This document shows positions 15,877 through 23,826 of a stretch of DNA of 64,000 bases, one piece after another. The notes under the pieces are model-generated. The model did no database searches and was not told the DNA's origin. It saw only the letters and a list, made by a program, of their open reading frames with translations. The DNA is from Streptomyces sp. BV286 (GTDB lineage: Bacteria > Actinomycetota > Actinomycetes > Streptomycetales > Streptomycetaceae). Location of the stretch: assembly GCF_019090165.1 (NCBI RefSeq), contig NZ_JAHRIB010000061.1, positions 62,001 through 126,000 of the forward strand, in the 5' to 3' direction. Within the stretch, counting starts at the first letter, position 1; every line of letters begins with the position of its first letter. A program made the translations under genes and the position numbers.

Positions 15877-17559
15877 ATGGAGACGGAGTCGGAGCCGTAC
15901 GTCCGTCTTGCCACCCTGCGGCAGTTGCACCAGGTCATGGCGGACATGAACACGGCCCGCAGTCTGGCCGACACGCTGCAGACCGTCGCCGACGGAGTCG
16001 TCACCGGCCTCGGCTACGAACTGGCCTGCGTCAACCTCGTCCGTGCCGACGGCGACCTGGTGGTCGCCGCCCTCGCGGGGAACTCCGCCGCCGAGGCGCT
16101 CATCACCGGCCGCACCGGATCCCGTACCTCCTGGGACCGCCGGCTGAACATGGGGGAGGCGTGGGGCGACCTGCGCTTCATACCGCACACGGAGGGCTGG
16201 GTCCTCGACGAGGACGACGTCCCGCAGTGGTACACCGACGGCCCCGCACCGCGCTTCGAGGACGAGTGGCATCCCGCCGACCGCCTCTTCGCGCCCATGT
16301 ACACCCCGGGCGTCCCGGGGGGCTCCTGCGGCGAGCTGATCGGCGTCCTGTCCGTGGACCGTCCGCGCAACGGCCGCCGGCCCGGCGCATGGGGCCGCGA
16401 AGCCCTCCAGATGTACGCCTTCCAGGCCGCCATCGCGATCAGCAACGCCCGGCTCAGGGCCAACATGCAGCGCGCGCTCGTCCGCCTGGAGCGGGAGCAA
16501 CAGGCGCTGCGCGCCAGCGAGGAAAGCTTCCGGCAGGCCTTCGAGTACGCCCCGTCCGGCATGGCCATCGCCGAGATGGGCGGCGACGAGCACGGCCGGA
16601 TCCTGCGGACGAACGACGCGCTGTGCCGGCTCCTGGGCCGCCCCGCCTCCTCGATGCGCCGCTACTCCTTCTCCGACCTCGTCCACCCCGAGGACATCGG
16701 CACGCTGCTCAGGACCTCCGCCGAGGGCGGGCGGGCCGAGCTGAGGCTCTGCCGCCGTGACGGCACGTACGTGTGGGTGTCGCTGCGCAACAGCGTCGTC
16801 GCGGACGCCACCGACGGGCCGCGCTTCCTGCTCACCCACGTCGAGGACATCGAGGAGCGCAAGCGCCGCGAGCTGCAGCTCGCCCACCGCGCCTCGCACG
16901 ACTCGCTCACCGGGCTGCCCAACTCCGCGGAGCTGCGCTCCCGGCTCTCCTCCCGCCTGTGCGCGCGCCCCGCGGCGACGGAACCCGGCGTGGTCGACAC
17001 GATCGACGCGGCGTACGGGCAGGTGGTGGCCGCTCGCAAGGCGAGCGGTGTGTACGACTCGAACGGGCACGGTTTCGACTACAAGCCGGTCCCCGACGCC
17101 TTCGACGCCTACGACCACCATGTGCACGCCGTCGCACCCGAGGGGGAGCGGGACGACGGGGCGAAGGGCCTCGCGGTTCTGTTCTGCGACCTGGACGGCT
17201 TCAAGTCGATCAACGACCGTTTCGGGCACAACGCCGGGGACGCCGTGCTGATCGAGGTGGCCCGCAGGCTCGGCGGCGCCGTGCGTGACGGGGACACCGT
17301 CGCGAGGCTCGGCGGCGACGAGTTCGTGGTGCTCGCCGACGGGCTCGGGCGGGCCGACGCGCAGGACCTCGCGGTGCGGCTGCGCAACGAGATCATCCAG
17401 CCCATCAGGGTCGACGGCCGGGCCATGCGGGTCGGCGCCAGCTTCGGTATCGGGTGGGCGCACTGCGGGATGTCGGCGGACGAGGTCCTGCAGTCGGCCG
17501 ACGAGCGTATGTACATAGAGAAACGTTCTCGTCCCAAAGCGCACAGGCGTGCGGGCTGA
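15877..17559 (+). CDS. cdgB: CdgB, GAF-PAS-GGDEF diguanylate cyclase
   Basis: The 560-residue cytoplasmic protein has a GAF domain (about 15-190), a PAS domain with PAC tail (about 210-335, ending VEDIEERKRRELQ) and a GGDEF domain with intact active site GGDEF at 479-483. It should make cyclic di-GMP from two GTP. In Streptomyces c-di-GMP made by CdgB feeds BldD-controlled development. An insertion of roughly 65 residues rich in Asp/Tyr/His separates the LTGLPN element from the VLFCDLDGFKSIND core. The ATG follows GGGGAGG. A CRP-type palindrome lies upstream. The domain order agrees with S. coelicolor SCO4281. Confidence 0.93.
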   Translation: METESEPYVRLATLRQLHQVMADMNTARSLADTLQTVADGVVTGLGYELACVNLVRADGDLVVAALAGNSAAEALITGRTGSRTSWDRRLNMGEAWGDLRFIPHTEGWVLDEDDVPQWYTDGPAPRFEDEWHPADRLFAPMYTPGVPGGSCGELIGVLSVDRPRNGRRPGAWGREALQMYAFQAAIAISNARLRANMQRALVRLEREQQALRASEESFRQAFEYAPSGMAIAEMGGDEHGRILRTNDALCRLLGRPASSMRRYSFSDLVHPEDIGTLLRTSAEGGRAELRLCRRDGTYVWVSLRNSVVADATDGPRFLLTHVEDIEERKRRELQLAHRASHDSLTGLPNSAELRSRLSSRLCARPAATEPGVVDTIDAAYGQVVAARKASGVYDSNGHGFDYKPVPDAFDAYDHHVHAVAPEGERDDGAKGLAVLFCDLDGFKSINDRFGHNAGDAVLIEVARRLGGAVRDGDTVARLGGDEFVVLADGLGRADAQDLAVRLRNEIIQPIRVDGRAMRVGASFGIGWAHCGMSADEVLQSADERMYIEKRSRPKAHRRAG

Positions 17560-17677
17560 TCCGCAGGTCAGGGTTGCCATGCGATCTGAGTCACCCGTTT
17601 GGGGCAGCCGGAGCGGGTAGGCTCGCCTTTCGATCCCCTGTACCGCATCTGAACCGCACCCGCTAGGAGACCAAGGG

Positions 17678-18637
17678 ATGACGCCCGGCAACAACGGCGC
17701 GAGCACGCCCGAGGACGACGACCCGTTCGGCTATCTGTACGCCGACGGGCAGGCCGCCGGAGCCCAGCCGCCGAGCGGCGCCGGTGGCTACGGCTACCCC
17801 GGCTCGGTCAACCGGGTGCGGCCGGTCGGTGAGCGCCAGTACGGCCAGCCCGCCGCCGCCCCCACCGCCCCCACCGCGCAGTACGGGCAGGTGCCCCAGC
17901 AGGGCGCGTACGGCCAGTCGAACGCGAACTACGCGGCGCCCGAGAGCTTCTCCGGCGGTGCCCCCACCACGCGCCAGTCGCTGCCCGACACCAGAGGCGG
18001 CGGCCGGGGCCGCGGCCCCAACACCAAGGGGCTGCTGATCGGCGCCGTGGCCGTCGTGGCCGCCGTGGTGATCGGCATCGGCGTCGCGATGCTCGGCGGG
18101 GACTCGGACGACGACAAGGGCGGCGACGCGGCGGCCCCGACCCAGTCGGCCGGCCAGAGCGCCGAACCGAGCCAGGACCCGACGAAGCAGGCCGCGAACC
18201 CGGCCGACCTCCCGAAGATCGACGCGAAGGCCATGAAGCTGGGCCCCGGCGTGACGACGGCGTCGGACGTCCAGGGCGCCCAGTCCACGGGCGGCATCTA
18301 CGTCTCGGGCCTCAACCAGGTCGGCGCCGAGGTCACCTGGACCGTCAAGGACATCCCGAAGGCCGGCACCTACACCGTCTTCTCGCGGTACAGCGTCGCG
18401 GGCTCGGACGCCAAGATGACGCTCACCGTGAACGGCAAGGAGTTCGGCACCAAGCTGAACATGGGCAACTTCACGGGCGCCAAGGACGGCGAGTGGGAGA
18501 AGGGCTGGACGGAGACCTACTCCTGGCCCACCCTCACCAAGGGCACCAACACGATCTCCGTCTCCTGCCAGGAGGGCGACGACTGCAACGTCCTCCTTGA
18601 CCAACTCCGCCTGAAGGCCGGCCAGGTCAAGAACTGA
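17678..18637 (+). CDS. Membrane-anchored protein with extracellular carbohydrate-binding-like domain
   Basis: In the 319-residue protein, residues 1-110 are cytoplasmic Gly/Pro/Gln/Tyr-rich low complexity. Residues about 114-133 form one transmembrane helix, followed by an acidic DSDDDKGGD stretch and a Ser/Gln/Pro linker. Residues about 180-315 form a beta-rich domain with GGIYVSGLNQVGAEVTWTV, YTVFSRYSV and NTISVSCQEGDDCNVLLDQL, resembling CBM6/CBM35 jelly rolls. It could bind wall or exogenous glycans and present them at the cell surface. It starts after AGGAGA and lies 118 nt downstream of cdgB, where co-transcription is possible. A hairpin follows. Confidence 0.75.
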   Translation: MTPGNNGASTPEDDDPFGYLYADGQAAGAQPPSGAGGYGYPGSVNRVRPVGERQYGQPAAAPTAPTAQYGQVPQQGAYGQSNANYAAPESFSGGAPTTRQSLPDTRGGGRGRGPNTKGLLIGAVAVVAAVVIGIGVAMLGGDSDDDKGGDAAAPTQSAGQSAEPSQDPTKQAANPADLPKIDAKAMKLGPGVTTASDVQGAQSTGGIYVSGLNQVGAEVTWTVKDIPKAGTYTVFSRYSVAGSDAKMTLTVNGKEFGTKLNMGNFTGAKDGEWEKGWTETYSWPTLTKGTNTISVSCQEGDDCNVLLDQLRLKAGQVKN

Positions 18638-18675
18638 CCATCGTGGTGTTCGGGGGCGTCCCGCGCTCCTGAACA

Positions 18676-18714
18676 GGGTGCGTGTGCTGGTCGGCGGCCG
18701 GCCCCCACGCACCC
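18676..18714. terminator. Hairpin between convergent genes
   Basis: Arms GGGTGCGTG (18676-18684) and CACGCACCC (18706-18714) are perfectly complementary around a GC-rich 21-nt loop, between the convergent carbohydrate-binding protein and sugar kinase genes. Confidence 0.55.
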
Positions 18715-18759
18715 GTACGGGACGTTCGGTGTGCTGTCCGTCCGCCCCGGGCGGAGCGC

Positions 18760-19689
18760 TCACGCGGCGACGTCCTCGCCCGTCACCGAGACCCGGCCCA
18801 GCAGCTCCTCGTACGCCGCACGGTCGAACTCCCCCGCCACCGGCGCGAGTACCGTCGCCGCCGACAGGGCCACCGCGCGGGCCAGCCGCTCGGGCCACGG
18901 CAGGCGCTCCACCAGGCCCGACAGCAGGCCCGCCACCGCCGAGTCGCCCGCGCCCGTCGGGTTGCCGCGCACCGGGCGGGGCGGAGTGGCCCGCCAGAGG
19001 CCGTCGGGTGTGCGGGCCAACAGCCCCTTGGCTCCCAGCGATGCCACGACCGCGTGCGCCCCGCGCCGACGGGCGTCGCGGGTCGCCCGCACGGGCTCGT
19101 GGGCGCCGGTGAGCTCGGCCAGCTCGTCCGCGTTCGGCTTGACGACGTCGGGGCGGGCCGCGATGCCCCGCCGCAGCGGCTCACCGCTGGTGTCGAGCAG
19201 CACCGGGACGGCCAACGCCCGTGCGGCACGGATCAGTTGGGCATACGCCCCCACCGGCACCCCGGGCGGCAGACTCCCGCACAGGGCCACCGCCGAGGAG
19301 GCCCGCAGCAGGACCTCGTACGCCTCCTGGAAGGCGGACCACTCGGCTGAGGTGATCACCGGGCCCGGTTCGTTGAACTGAGTCGTGTCACCGGTGGTCG
19401 TGTCGACCACCGCGATCGTGCGGCGGGTGGAGCCGCTCACCGGGAGCAGCGCGTCGATGACGCCCGGGACGGGCGCGAGCTGGTCCCGCAGGGACCGTCC
19501 GGTGGCGCCGCCCACGAAGCCCGTCGCCGTCACCTCGTGGCCGAGGGCCGCGAGCACCCGGGCCACGTTCAGCCCTTTCCCGCCGGGCCGTTCGGTCATG
19601 TCGGTGACCCGGTGGGAGGCGTGCGGGCGCAGCCCCCGCACGCGGTACGTGATGTCGAGAGCGGTGTTCAGCGTGACCGTGAGGATCAC
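18760..19689 (-). CDS. PfkB-family hexose kinase (1-phosphofructokinase/tagatose-6-P kinase type)
   Basis: The 309-residue ribokinase-fold protein has the PfkB N-terminal signature GGKGLNVARVLAALG (about 36-50), an NXXE element in the PNADELAELTG segment and the C-terminal anion-hole/catalytic motif PTGAGDS (about 246-252, Asp251 as base). The branch with opening ILTVTLNTALDITY is that of 1-phosphofructokinase and tagatose-6-phosphate kinase. The gene lies just downstream of nagK-nagA on the same strand with a 176-nt gap, so a role in phosphorylating an aminosugar-derived hexose phosphate is a reasonable inference. Confidence 0.87.
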   Translation of the reverse strand: MILTVTLNTALDITYRVRGLRPHASHRVTDMTERPGGKGLNVARVLAALGHEVTATGFVGGATGRSLRDQLAPVPGVIDALLPVSGSTRRTIAVVDTTTGDTTQFNEPGPVITSAEWSAFQEAYEVLLRASSAVALCGSLPPGVPVGAYAQLIRAARALAVPVLLDTSGEPLRRGIAARPDVVKPNADELAELTGAHEPVRATRDARRRGAHAVVASLGAKGLLARTPDGLWRATPPRPVRGNPTGAGDSAVAGLLSGLVERLPWPERLARAVALSAATVLAPVAGEFDRAAYEELLGRVSVTGEDVAA

Positions 19690-19865
19690 CCGGGCCGACC
19701 TCCCTCGATAGGAACGCGCTCACGGAGCGCGCCCGTCCGTCCGAAGGACCGATCATGTCAAAGACCACGGCGGTCGGCCCAGCCCCCCGGTCGGCGGGCA
19801 CGGCCAACAAGGGGGAGAACCGGCCGGGTTGGGATCCGCACGGCCGGGATCCTCCCAGGTGGGAC

Positions 19866-21095
19866 TCAGCCGGTCGGGGGGCCGACCAGCCATTCGCCCC
19901 GGCGCATGACGCCCACGATCTCGAAGCCGGAGTCCAGGACCACCAGGTCGGCGTCCTTGCCCGGCTCCAGCGAACCCACCCGGTCGTACAGGCCCAGCTG
20001 CCTGGCCGGATTGGCGGAGATGGCCGCCACGACGTCCTCGATCGGCAGCCGGTCCACGGTCACCGCCCGCCGGAAGGCCCGGTCCAGCGTGAGTGTCGAG
20101 CCCGCGATGGACCCGCCCTCCACCAGGCGCGCCACACCGTCCGCGACCTCCACCTCCAGCGGGCCGAGCATGTACCGGCCGTCGCCGAAGCCCGCCGCGT
20201 CCATGGCGTCCGTGATGAACGCCACCCGCCCGCCGCCCGCGTGATGGAAGGCCAGCTGGAGGGAGGCCGGGTGGAGGTGGACGCCGTCGTTGATCAGCTC
20301 GACGGTGATCCGCTCGTCCTCCAGCAGGGCCGCGATCGGTCCCGGCGTGCGGTGGCCGAGCGCGGGCATCGCGTTGAAGAGGTGCGTCGCCACGGTCGCG
20401 CCCGCGTCGATGGCCTCCACCGTCTGCTCGTACGTGGCGTCCGTGTGCCCGATCGCCGCGATCACTCCGTGCTCGGCGAGGAGGCGTACGGAGTCGATGC
20501 CGCCCGGCAGTTCGGTGGCGAGCGTGACCATGCTGGCCCGGCCGCGGGCCGCGTCGACCAGCTTGCGGACCTCCGCCGGGTCGGGGTCGCGCAGCAGCGC
20601 CTCGGAGTGCGCTCCCTTGCGGCACGGGGAGATGAAGGGGCCCTCGAAGTGGATGCCCGCGATGTCGCCCTGCTCGGCCAGCTCGGAGAGCAGGCCGGCG
20701 CGGTGGGCCAGCCCGTCCATGTCACCGGTCACCGTCGAGGCGACGAGGGTCGTGGTGCCGTGCAGGCGGTGGGTGCGGACGCCCCCGAGGATCTCCTCGA
20801 CCGTGCCCGACGTGAAGGAGGCTCCGCCGCCGCCGTGGTTGTGCATGTCGACGAAGCCGGGCACCACCCAGTGGTCGCGCAGGTCCACCGTGGGGGCGCC
20901 CTCGGGAGCGCTTCCGGCGATGCGGGTGCCCTCGACGATGACTCGGCCGCCGGTCACCGTTCCGGTGGGGAGTACGACTTTGGCACCGGTGAGGACCACG
21001 ACGTGCGGGTCGGTGGGGGCTGGTCGCGCAGTTCCCCGCGTCCCTGACGGGGCGCCCTCGTGCGGCCCGGTCGGAGACTTGCGCTCAGTGGTCAT
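19866..21095 (-). CDS. nagA: NagA, N-acetylglucosamine-6-phosphate deacetylase
   Basis: The 409-residue amidohydrolase has the metal/substrate motifs of NagA in order: DMHNHGGGG, HFEGPFISP, GHTDA, ATHLFNAMPALGHR and FITDAMDAAG with catalytic Asp. It converts GlcNAc-6-P to GlcN-6-P (the DasR effector) plus acetate. The ATG overlaps the nagK stop (ATGA), follows GGAGGT at good spacing, and implies translational coupling. Residues about 15-31 (APSGTRGTARPAPTDPH) are encoded by a REP-like element inserted in frame, so the protein has an unusual N-terminal extension. A GTG just after the repeat has no ribosome site. Confidence 0.95.
   Translation of the reverse strand: MTTERKSPTGPHEGAPSGTRGTARPAPTDPHVVVLTGAKVVLPTGTVTGGRVIVEGTRIAGSAPEGAPTVDLRDHWVVPGFVDMHNHGGGGASFTSGTVEEILGGVRTHRLHGTTTLVASTVTGDMDGLAHRAGLLSELAEQGDIAGIHFEGPFISPCRKGAHSEALLRDPDPAEVRKLVDAARGRASMVTLATELPGGIDSVRLLAEHGVIAAIGHTDATYEQTVEAIDAGATVATHLFNAMPALGHRTPGPIAALLEDERITVELINDGVHLHPASLQLAFHHAGGGRVAFITDAMDAAGFGDGRYMLGPLEVEVADGVARLVEGGSIAGSTLTLDRAFRRAVTVDRLPIEDVVAAISANPARQLGLYDRVGSLEPGKDADLVVLDSGFEIVGVMRRGEWLVGPPTG
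21006..21052. repeat. REP-like element inside the nagA coding sequence
   Basis: A 47-bp segment containing GGTGGGGGCTGGTCGCGCAG then TTCCCCGCGTCCCTGACGGG matches the intergenic family at 28.5, 45.5 and 52 kb. It lies wholly within nagA codons about 15-30. Confidence 0.85.
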
Positions 21096-22033
21096 CGGGC
21101 GGATACCTCCGAAGTGGTGGCCAGCAGGTCCCAGGCGAGGAGGCCCGCGCCCAGGCATCCGGCCGAGTCCCCCAGTGCGGCGGGGACGATGGACGGCAGT
21201 TTCTGGAAGGTGACGCGTCGCTCGACCGCGGTGCGCAGCGGTGTGAACAAGGTTTCCCCCGCCTCGGCGAGTCCGCCACCGATGATCAGGGTTCGCGGGT
21301 CCAGCAGGGTGAGCGCGGTGACGAGTCCGTCGGCGAGCGCGTCCACGGCGTCCTGCCAGACCACCAGGGCCCGCGGGTCACCGGACTCGACGGCCTTCGC
21401 GCAGTCCGCCGCGTCGGCTTCCGGGTCACCGGACACCCGTGCCCAGGCCTCGCTGACCGCCGCCGCGGACGCGAACCGCTCAAGACAGCCGCGCTGCCCG
21501 CACGGACACGGGGCGCCACCGGGGCGTACGACGATGTGGCCGATCTCGCCCGCGAAGCCGTGCGCGCCCGCCTCCACCCGGCCGTCGATGCCGATCGCGC
21601 CGGCGATGCCCGTGCCCAGCGGTACGAACAGGAAGCGGTCCGCGCCCCGGCCCGCGCCGATCCGGCCCTCGGCGAGGCCACCGGTGCGCACGTCGTGGCC
21701 GAGGGCCACCGGCACTCCGTGCAGTCGCTCGCTGAGCAGGTCCCGCAGCGGCACGTCGCGCCAGCCGAGGTTGGCCGCGTAGGCCGCGATGCCGCGGTCG
21801 GTGTCCACGATGCCGGGGACGGCGACGCCGGCGGCCGCCGCGGGCTCGCCGAAGTGGCGCTCGCCGTGGGCGCGCAGCTCGGCGGCGAAGGCGAGGATCG
21901 ACTCGACCACGGAGTCCGGGCCGCGCTCGCGGCCCGTCGAGCGGCGGGTCCGGTGCAGCAGCTCGCCGTCCGCCCCCACGAGGGCGGCCTTCATTCCGGT
22001 GCCGCCCACATCGAGGGCGATGACGTGTCTCAC
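21092..22033 (-). CDS. nagK: NagK, ROK-family N-acetylglucosamine kinase
   Basis: The 313-residue ROK kinase has ATP phosphate-binding DVGGTGMKAALV (about 8-19), GHD-type catalytic Asp in VALGHDVRTGGLAEG, the ROK zinc signature GHIVVRP-GGAPCPCGQRGCLE (about 166-186, three Cys and one His) and an adenosine loop IIGGGLAEAGE. It should phosphorylate GlcNAc (or glucose) with ATP at the first step toward GlcN-6-P. It is the first gene of the nagK-nagA pair, overlaps nagA by 4 nt, starts with GTG, and its promoter region holds two dre-like sites shared with the divergent solute-binding protein gene. Confidence 0.92.
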   Translation of the reverse strand: MRHVIALDVGGTGMKAALVGADGELLHRTRRSTGRERGPDSVVESILAFAAELRAHGERHFGEPAAAAGVAVPGIVDTDRGIAAYAANLGWRDVPLRDLLSERLHGVPVALGHDVRTGGLAEGRIGAGRGADRFLFVPLGTGIAGAIGIDGRVEAGAHGFAGEIGHIVVRPGGAPCPCGQRGCLERFASAAAVSEAWARVSGDPEADAADCAKAVESGDPRALVVWQDAVDALADGLVTALTLLDPRTLIIGGGLAEAGETLFTPLRTAVERRVTFQKLPSIVPAALGDSAGCLGAGLLAWDLLATTSEVSAR

Positions 22034-22060
22034 GGGTACAGTGTCGCCCCTTACCCCGTG

Positions 22061-22076
22061 AGAGGTCTAGTCCACT
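22061..22076. promoter_or_regulatory. Candidate dre site 1 (nagK/SBP intergenic)
   Basis: AGAGGTCTAGTCCACT agrees with the dre consensus ACTGGTCTAGACCACT at 13 of 16 positions, 14 if C/G is allowed at position 2. It lies 28 nt upstream of the nagK start. Confidence 0.75.
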
Positions 22077-22078
22077 TA

Positions 22079-22094
22079 CGTGGTGTAGACCTTA
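22079..22094. promoter_or_regulatory. Candidate dre site 2 (nagK/SBP intergenic)
   Basis: CGTGGTGTAGACCTTA retains the TGGT and TAGACC core. Together with site 1 it forms a larger imperfect inverted repeat (22064-22075 against 22080-22091, 10 of 12 matches), so two repressor dimers could bind side by side. Confidence 0.7.
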
Positions 22095-22140
22095 GAGCGA
22101 AAATTGCGAATCGAAAGCATGGGATCGCACGAGCGAATCC

Positions 22141-22180
22141 ACGGACGTGACGACAGGGTTACGGACGTGACGACAGGGTT
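22141..22180. repeat. Perfect 20-bp tandem duplication
   Basis: ACGGACGTGACGACAGGGTT occurs twice head to tail (22141-22160 and 22161-22180) just before or across the start of the solute-binding protein gene. Twenty is not a multiple of three, so it favours a translation start at or after the second copy. Confidence 0.97.
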
Positions 22181-23459
22181 GGGGACGGCAGCAGTGCAGC
22201 GGCGAGTGACAGGTCTGATCGCGGCGGTGTCCGCACTGGGTGTGACCGCGGCCCTCGGTGGCTGCGGCGGTTCGGCCGAGTCCGGGGACGTCACGCTGAG
22301 ACTCGTGGCGGCCGACTACGGCGACTCCTCGGCGAACAGCTCCGAGAAGTACTGGGACAAGCTCTCCAAGGCGTACGAGGCCAAGCACCCCGGTGTCGAC
22401 GTCCAGGTCAGCGTCTACTCCTGGAACGACGTGGACGCCAAGGTCAAGGCGATGGTCGCCGACGGCAACCCGCCCGACATGGCCCAGATCGGCGCGTACG
22501 CCGACTACGCCGACGCGGGGCAGCTCTACCGGGCGGACGACGTGCTCTCCATCGACACCCAGTCCGACTTCGTGTCGCGGCTGTCGTTCGCGGGCGAGAT
22601 AAACCGCACGCAGTACGGCATGCCCTTCGCCTCCTCCACCCGGCTGCTCTTCTACAACAAGAAGCTCTTCAGCGACGCCGGCCTCACCCCGCCGCAGAGC
22701 TGGAGCGAGCTCGCGTCCGACGCCGAGGCACTCAAGGCCCAGGGCGTGAAGTACCCGTACGCGCTGCCCCTCGGGCCGGAGGAGGCGCAGGCCGAGACCA
22801 TGATGTGGCTGCTCAGCGGCGGCGACGGGTACACGGACACGGTCGGCTCCTACAGCCTCGACTCCAAGGAGAACATAGAGACCTTCACCTGGCTGAAGGA
22901 GAAGCTGGTCGACAAGGGCCTCACCGGTCCGGTCGCGCCCGCGAAGCTCAACCGTGCCCAGGCGTTCGCGGCGTTCACACGCGGCGAGGTCGGCATGCTG
23001 AACGGCCACCCGACGCTGATGAAGGCCGCCGCCGCGAAGGGCGTGGAGTTCGGCATGGTGCCGATGCCCGGTGTCGACGGCCGGTCCAAGGCCACGATGG
23101 GTGTCGCCGACTGGATGATGGCGTTCAAGAAGAGCGGGCACGCCGAGGAGATCGGTGACTTCCTCGACTACGTCTACAGCGAGAAGAACGTGCTCGAGTT
23201 CTCCCACGAGTACGACCTGCTGCCCGTGACGACGTCCGCCTCCGAGGCGATGGCCGCCGACAAGGACGACGCGGACCTCGTCGAGTTCCTCGGGGAACTG
23301 CCCAACGCCGAGCTGTATCCCGTGTCGCAGACGTCCTGGGCGACGGTCAGCGCGGACATCAAGCAGCAGATCGGCAAGGCCGTGAGCCCGAAGGGGAATC
23401 CGGCGGCGACTCTGGGCCAGCTGCAGCGGGCCGCCGCCGCGGCGGAGAGCGCGGGATAA
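22167..23459 (+). CDS. ABC transporter solute-binding lipoprotein (sugar family)
   Basis: From GTG 22167 the product has 430 residues: an n-region with RR, a hydrophobic core and lipobox ALGGCGG, then a family-1 extracellular binding protein (YEAKHPGVDVQV, PFASSTRLLFYNKKLF, LNGHPTLM). No permease or ATPase is adjacent, so it would need other membrane subunits, plausibly with MsiK. It is divergent from nagK across two dre-like sites, so the ligand is probably an aminosugar or chitin fragment. An alternative TTG at 22104 or ATG at 22119 would place a 20-bp tandem duplication inside the coding region. The GTG inside the second copy is preceded by AGGG from the first. Confidence 0.88.
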   Translation: MTTGLGTAAVQRRVTGLIAAVSALGVTAALGGCGGSAESGDVTLRLVAADYGDSSANSSEKYWDKLSKAYEAKHPGVDVQVSVYSWNDVDAKVKAMVADGNPPDMAQIGAYADYADAGQLYRADDVLSIDTQSDFVSRLSFAGEINRTQYGMPFASSTRLLFYNKKLFSDAGLTPPQSWSELASDAEALKAQGVKYPYALPLGPEEAQAETMMWLLSGGDGYTDTVGSYSLDSKENIETFTWLKEKLVDKGLTGPVAPAKLNRAQAFAAFTRGEVGMLNGHPTLMKAAAAKGVEFGMVPMPGVDGRSKATMGVADWMMAFKKSGHAEEIGDFLDYVYSEKNVLEFSHEYDLLPVTTSASEAMAADKDDADLVEFLGELPNAELYPVSQTSWATVSADIKQQIGKAVSPKGNPAATLGQLQRAAAAAESAG

Positions 23460-23582
23460 CACCCCGCCGGTCGGCTCCGGGGCCGGGCGCGCCCGGCGGC
23501 GAGCCGCGACCGTCATGGTTCCGCGCCCCTCAGCGTCCCGCTCCCGGTGGGGCTGTCGGTGGCAGCCGTTAGCGTGGCGGGT

Positions 23583-23822
23583 ATGGACGACGAAGGGCTG
23601 ACGGCTCAGGAGCGTGCCGTCCTCGCGCTGGAGCGGCGGGGGTGGGCGTCGCCGGGGGCCAAGGAGCGGGCGATACGGGAAGAGCTGGGGCTCGCCCCGG
23701 TCCGCTACTACCAGTTGCTGAACGCCCTCCTGGACGCGCCCCGGGCCCTGGCCCACGACCCGGTGACGGTCAATCGGCTGCGGCGGGTGAGAGAGGTCCG
23801 CCGGACCGGGCGCGAGGCGTGA
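23583..23822 (+). CDS. DUF3263 small HTH-like protein
   Basis: The 79-residue protein has the DUF3263 pattern LTAQERAVLALERR-W, KERAIREELGLAPVRYYQLLNALLD, and a basic end (VNRLRRVREVRRTGR). It reads as a short helix-turn-helix-like fold widespread in actinobacteria, function unknown. No Shine-Dalgarno is present; TAGCGT ends 7 nt before the ATG (23570-23575), so the message is probably leaderless. It is convergent with the next regulator gene (4-nt gap). Confidence 0.9.
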   Translation: MDDEGLTAQERAVLALERRGWASPGAKERAIREELGLAPVRYYQLLNALLDAPRALAHDPVTVNRLRRVREVRRTGREA

Positions 23823-23826
23823 CGCG

